Part shown: piece after piece, positions 60,652-64,000 of the stretch
Layout of the letters: the number at the start of each line of letters is the position of its first letter
Position numbering within the stretch: position 1 is the first letter of the stretch
Origin: Bacteroidota bacterium
Lineage (GTDB): Bacteria > Bacteroidota > Bacteroidia > Chitinophagales > Chitinophagaceae
Assembly: GCA_023386235.1 (NCBI GenBank)
Contig: JAEWKC010000028.1
Span: 8,915 to 72,914 of the forward strand
Direction of reading: 5' to 3'
DNA length: 64,000 nucleotides
Notes under the pieces: generated by a model
What the model saw: the letters and a program-made list of their open reading frames with translations, nothing else
What the model was told of the DNA's origin: nothing
The model's database searches: none
Translations under genes and position numbers: made by a program

Positions 60652-61733
60652 TACCTTGTTTTTAAAACAATCTCTCCTAAATCTTTCACTTCATCTTGTG
60701 TAGTAAAAACTACTTCACCGTTTTTAGAAAGCACTTCCCATGCTATGTTGGTGGTGATATCATCTATCACATCCGCATCTGCGATTTGATCCTGATCTAC
60801 TATGTCAAATGAACGATCGCCCGTCATGCGCACAGGCTGCGAAAAATCTTCGTGTATAACTAATATATCTCCTCTTCCGTCAATAGCAGCGTTGTATACA
60901 TCCTGCAATTCGGTAAGAACAGTACCGTTGCCAACAGCTTCTTTTACCAGCCCGATAATTGTGTTTTTATTTTCTTTTATTTTTCCCTCTACCACAGGCC
61001 AGGCCTGTTCTGCAAGCTGGTGCGGCTTGCTGTTGTTATAATCCGCGTCAACATATCCTATGTATGTATCAGGTTTGTCGGCTACTTCCAGCAACAAAGA
61101 ATAATTATTTTCATTGGTAACCACGGCGCATTTTAAACCGGTTTCATTTACCACGTTAAGTACAGCTTTATCAATGATATTAAAATGCTCTTTAGCCATA
61201 GCATCCACTTTTTTTCCATCACTTCTTGCTTCATTTCCAAATACTACATTCGGGTTTTCGCCAAAAGGAAATTTATCATTGATAATTTCTTCCGCAATAG
61301 TATCATTAACAGCTTCAAACAATCTTGTTTCGTTTTGGGATAAAAATAAAATCAAATATTCCTGAGTTTTTGCCCATGTTTTCATTAACGGGCGAATGAA
61401 AAAATGATCATCAACTATCACTTTGTTTTCCGGTATGGCTATGGAGGTTTTGATGATTTCTTCCTGCTGCTCTGAAAGATAAACGTGCAGGCTATCCATA
61501 TTTTTATTTACATCTATGTTATCTGCCAGGTTATTCATCTTGCTTAATAGCGTCGCAATTTCTTTCTTCTCATAATTACTTAACAATCTTTCTTCAGCCT
61601 CTTTCAACGCATTTTTTAATACAATGGCATCTTGTAAATTATCAGGATGAGTTCTGTGTGTATTAATAGATATACTTACTGAAGGATTATCTTTAATTTG
61701 TGCGAGCTGTATAATTTTTTCTTTGATTGCCAT
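60648..61733 (-). CDS. baeRF-like protein (archaeo-eukaryotic release factor-type fold)
   Basis: A 361-aa cytoplasmic protein from ATG 61733 (MAIKEKIIQL); an in-frame ATG 33 bp upstream is unlikely. The N-terminal SVSISINTHRTHPDNLQDAI, a helical ALKEAEERLL, then a middle module with FFIRPLMKTWAKTQEYLILFLSQNETRLFE and a C-terminal alpha/beta domain with RGDILVIHED resemble the baeRF family, eRF1-like bacterial proteins of unknown role thought to act on ribosomes. I assign the family with moderate confidence from these motifs and domain order. No neighbour gives further help. Confidence 0.65.
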   Translation of the reverse strand: MAIKEKIIQLAQIKDNPSVSISINTHRTHPDNLQDAIVLKNALKEAEERLLSNYEKKEIATLLSKMNNLADNIDVNKNMDSLHVYLSEQQEEIIKTSIAIPENKVIVDDHFFIRPLMKTWAKTQEYLILFLSQNETRLFEAVNDTIAEEIINDKFPFGENPNVVFGNEARSDGKKVDAMAKEHFNIIDKAVLNVVNETGLKCAVVTNENNYSLLLEVADKPDTYIGYVDADYNNSKPHQLAEQAWPVVEGKIKENKNTIIGLVKEAVGNGTVLTELQDVYNAAIDGRGDILVIHEDFSQPVRMTGDRSFDIVDQDQIADADVIDDITTNIAWEVLSKNGEVVFTTQDEVKDLGEIVLKTRY

Positions 61734-61863
61734 AATGTATAATTTTAGTTTATACAAGTAATGCAACCATCATACCGCAAAAAGATAAAATAGGATAAAG
61801 TTATATTACACAAATGTTAAACAGCAAGTGAGAATTATATAGATTTAACTATAAGGATAAAAC

Positions 61864-62895
61864 TTAAAATAATACCCCCATGTTTCCTTTTGGCGGCGGA
61901 TTTTTGCTGAGATGAATATAGGCTTTTTCCGTAACTTCTCTCCCTCGCGGAGTGCGTTGCAAAAAGCCTTCCTGAATAAGAAACGGCTCGTATACTTCTT
62001 CAATAGTCCCCGACTCTTCCCCTACCGCGGTGGCAATGGTAGTAATACCTACAGGCCCGCCCTTAAACTTATCAATAATACAAAGCAGGATTCTGTTGTC
62101 CATTTCATCCAGTCCGTGTTCATCTACGTTCAATGCTTTTAAAGCATGTTTGGTGATGCCGATATCAACAACATCATCGTTAAGCACCTGTGCAAAATCT
62201 CTTACACGCCTGAGCAGGCCATTTCCAATACGTGGTGTGCCGCGGCTTCGACGGGCAATTTCATAGGCAGCATCGTCGTCTATTTTAGTGCGCAAAATAT
62301 GCGCGCTTCTGTATATGATTTTTTTCAGCACATCGGCATTATAATATTCCAGTCTTGACTTGATGCCAAACCTGGAAAGCAAAGGAGCTGTAAGCAAGCC
62401 GCTGCGCGTAGTAGCGCCTACTAATGTAAAAGGCTCTAAAGACAATTGTATGCTGCGTGCGTTCGGACCACTGTCAATTAAAATATCAATCTTAAAATCT
62501 TCCATCGCTGCATAAAGATATTCTTCTACAATATTGCTAAGACGATGAATTTCATCAATAAACAATACATCGTTTTTTCCCAGGCTGGTAAGTAACCCCG
62601 CCAGGTCGCCGGGCTTTTCTATCACAGGCCCTGAAGTCTCTTTAATATTCACGCCCATTTCATTGGCCACAATTCTTGACAGTGTGGTCTTGCCCAAACC
62701 CGGCGGGCCATGAAAGAGAATATGATCCAGTGCTTCGCCCCGCAGCCTGGCAGCTTTAATAAAAATGATAAGATTTTCTATCAGTTGCGGCTGTCCCGAA
62801 AAATCAGACATTTCTTTGGGCCTGATGGTATTTTCAAACTCTTTATCGGCTGAAGACAGCTTAGTAAAATCGGTATTTAAATTTGGATTTGACAC
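61864..62895 (-). CDS. ruvB: Holliday junction branch migration helicase RuvB
   Basis: A 343-aa AAA+ motor that drives branch migration with RuvA. Walker A GPPGLGKTTLSRIVA, Walker B FIDEIHRLSNIVEEYLY, sensor 1 region GATTRSGLLTAPLLSRFG, and the C-terminal winged helix ending TPRGREVTEKAYIHL. Start is a GTG at 62895; the N-terminal RPKEMSDFSGQPQLIENL is the usual RuvB start. ruvA and ruvC are not adjacent. Divergent from the flippase gene with a 157-bp spacer. Confidence 0.97.
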   Translation of the reverse strand: MSNPNLNTDFTKLSSADKEFENTIRPKEMSDFSGQPQLIENLIIFIKAARLRGEALDHILFHGPPGLGKTTLSRIVANEMGVNIKETSGPVIEKPGDLAGLLTSLGKNDVLFIDEIHRLSNIVEEYLYAAMEDFKIDILIDSGPNARSIQLSLEPFTLVGATTRSGLLTAPLLSRFGIKSRLEYYNADVLKKIIYRSAHILRTKIDDDAAYEIARRSRGTPRIGNGLLRRVRDFAQVLNDDVVDIGITKHALKALNVDEHGLDEMDNRILLCIIDKFKGGPVGITTIATAVGEESGTIEEVYEPFLIQEGFLQRTPRGREVTEKAYIHLSKNPPPKGNMGVLF

Positions 62896-63025
62896 TTTGT
62901 AAAATTAATGATTAATTGTCAATTGTAAATGATAAATTGTTAGATCCCGAGACGTGAATGTTCATTAGAATACATGGGATAATGAATTGCCGGTAAGCTA
63001 AAATTTAAAATCTGAAATTAATAAT

Positions 63026-63033
63026 TACATTTG
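63026..63033 (+). promoter_or_regulatory. Candidate -7 element for the flippase gene
   Basis: TACATTTG at 63026-63033 fits TAnnTTTG; a degenerate TTTA at 63004-63007 lies 18 nt upstream. It ends 19 bp before the GTG start at 63053. Confidence 0.45.
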
Positions 63034-63052
63034 CTTTTTTTAAACATCTTAC

Positions 63053-64000
63053 GTGGGACAAATTAAGAAATTAGCAGGGCAAACCATTTGGTATGGCGGA
63101 AGCAACGTAGCGGCAAAGCTGCTCAATTCATTGCTGACGCCACTGCTCACCTACCTCATGGCTGACAGAGCAGGTATGCACGCGTTTGGCACCATCAGTC
63201 TTATCTATGCATACTTTGGTGTAATGAATGTGATTTTTACCTACGGAATGGAAACAGGCTATTTCAGATTCAGCAACAAACCCGACACTGATCGTAAGGA
63301 TGTTTTCAGAACTACCTTTGGCTCTTTGCTGGTAAGCACGCTGATAATGACAGCCATACTTTACCTGCTGCGTGTGCCCATTGAGCAGGCAATGGGCCTG
63401 GGCGGGCACCCTGAATATATTTCCATCGCTTTATTAATATTGTGTTTCGATACGCTGGCAGCTATCCCCTACGCCAAGCTACGGCAGGATAACCGGCCTA
63501 AAAAATATGCCTTTACTAAAATTGGCGGCATACTTATCAATATTATTCTTGTTGTTTTCTTTTTAATATTTCTTCCGGAGTTATCTGTGAATGGAAATTT
63601 CTGGCATGCATTCACCCAAAGGTTTGATACTGTATCGCAGATATTATTAGCAAATGTTTTTGCCAGCAGCTTTGTATTTTTCATTCTTATTGATGAATGG
63701 AAATCGTTCCGCTTTAAGTTTGATAAAAAACTGTGGACAAACATTTTTCAATACAGCTCTCCCATGATCATCATCGGTTTAGCAGGAATGATTAATGAGT
63801 TGGTAGACAGGCAATTTCTTAATAAGCTATACCCCGGCACCCAGGAAGAACGTACCATTATTGTTGGTATTTACTCTGCCAACTATAAAATATCCATTGT
63901 CATTACCATGTTTATACAGGCGTTTAAAATGGCGGCTGAGCCGTTTTTGTTTTGCCCGTCTAACGATAAAAAAGCGCCAGTACAATATGCCAGAGTAATT
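63053..64000 (+). CDS. Polysaccharide/oligosaccharide flippase (MATE-like, 3' end outside window)
   Basis: The frame is open from GTG 63053 to the window end (316 codons). An in-frame TAA at 63041 leaves GTG as the first possible start. The product begins GQIKKLAGQTIWYGGSNVAA and shows alternating hydrophobic helices (LLTPLLTYLMAD, SLIYAYFGVMNVIFTYGMETGYFRF, ALLILCFDTLAAIPYAKLR, SPMIIIGLAGMINELVDR, IVITMFIQAFKMAAEPF), the pattern of Wzx/PST-type lipid-linked sugar flippases of the inner membrane. The conserved PYAKLRQ and AAEPFLF positions are typical of the Bacteroidota subgroup. About a third of the gene should lie beyond the window. Confidence 0.9.
   Translation, partial: MGQIKKLAGQTIWYGGSNVAAKLLNSLLTPLLTYLMADRAGMHAFGTISLIYAYFGVMNVIFTYGMETGYFRFSNKPDTDRKDVFRTTFGSLLVSTLIMTAILYLLRVPIEQAMGLGGHPEYISIALLILCFDTLAAIPYAKLRQDNRPKKYAFTKIGGILINIILVVFFLIFLPELSVNGNFWHAFTQRFDTVSQILLANVFASSFVFFILIDEWKSFRFKFDKKLWTNIFQYSSPMIIIGLAGMINELVDRQFLNKLYPGTQEERTIIVGIYSANYKISIVITMFIQAFKMAAEPFLFCPSNDKKAPVQYARVI

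Overview
The window is AT-rich chromosomal DNA from a member of the Bacteroidota, most likely the family Chitinophagaceae. The evidence is a SusC/SusD starch locus, a type IX secretion tail, many lipoproteins with a Cys lipobox, promoters of the Bacteroidota form (TTTG, about 19-20 nt, TAnnTTTG), almost no Shine-Dalgarno sequences, and Bacteroidota-type gene sets (dut - DUF4292 lipoprotein - EnvC; split methionine synthase). I see no rRNA, tRNA, CRISPR array, prophage or complete insertion sequence.

Bases 1-16.7 kb are a starch/maltodextrin utilisation locus on the + strand. It holds the end of a LacI-type regulator, a strong promoter with a LacI-type operator, a secreted T9SS GH13 amylase, SusC, SusD, two SusE/SusF-type starch-binding lipoproteins, a putative terminator, a periplasmic SusA-like GH13, a lipoprotein GH13 and an SLC45-type MFS sugar transporter. 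The three GH13 enzymes carry three different export signals, so polymer, oligomer and small-sugar steps are probably separated in space. Interspersed hairpin repeats, including an 80-bp tandem array, lie between the downstream genes.

Bases 16.7-34 kb are mostly housekeeping: a LigT-like protein, a deoxyhypusine-synthase-like enzyme, EnvC with a degenerate LytM domain, a DUF4292 lipoprotein, dut, ispF, a metallophosphoesterase, ftsY, pyrE, a Nudix hydrolase, prfC, a LutB-type Fe-S protein, a very large outer-membrane protein of unknown function, a Crp/Fnr regulator with an N-terminal Cys cluster, and rnhA.

Bases 34-48 kb hold rho (with a long charged insert), carA, a lipoprotein, superoxide dismutase, tadA, a cytochrome c lipoprotein, a PfkB kinase, an exported methyltransferase-like protein, an amino-acid permease broken by a one-base frameshift, an NlpC/P60 endopeptidase paired with a Tat-signal dipeptide epimerase, guaC and ribBA.

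Bases 48-64 kb hold a three-part metallopeptidase/propeller/barrel protein, a fluoride channel, NADP-isocitrate dehydrogenase, a DUF3472-type lipoprotein, rpe, marC, methionine synthase split into two genes with a small gene remnant between them, a GNAT acetyltransferase, a baeRF-like protein, ruvB and the start of a polysaccharide flippase that runs off the window.

The most notable observations are the 41-codon GxxExxY-family remnant between the two metH halves, the homopolymer frameshift in the permease, the exported methyltransferase-like protein, the bacterial deoxyhypusine-synthase homologue, the two repeat families and the operator/promoter arrangement of the starch locus. None of these amounts to a clearly new defence or mobile system.
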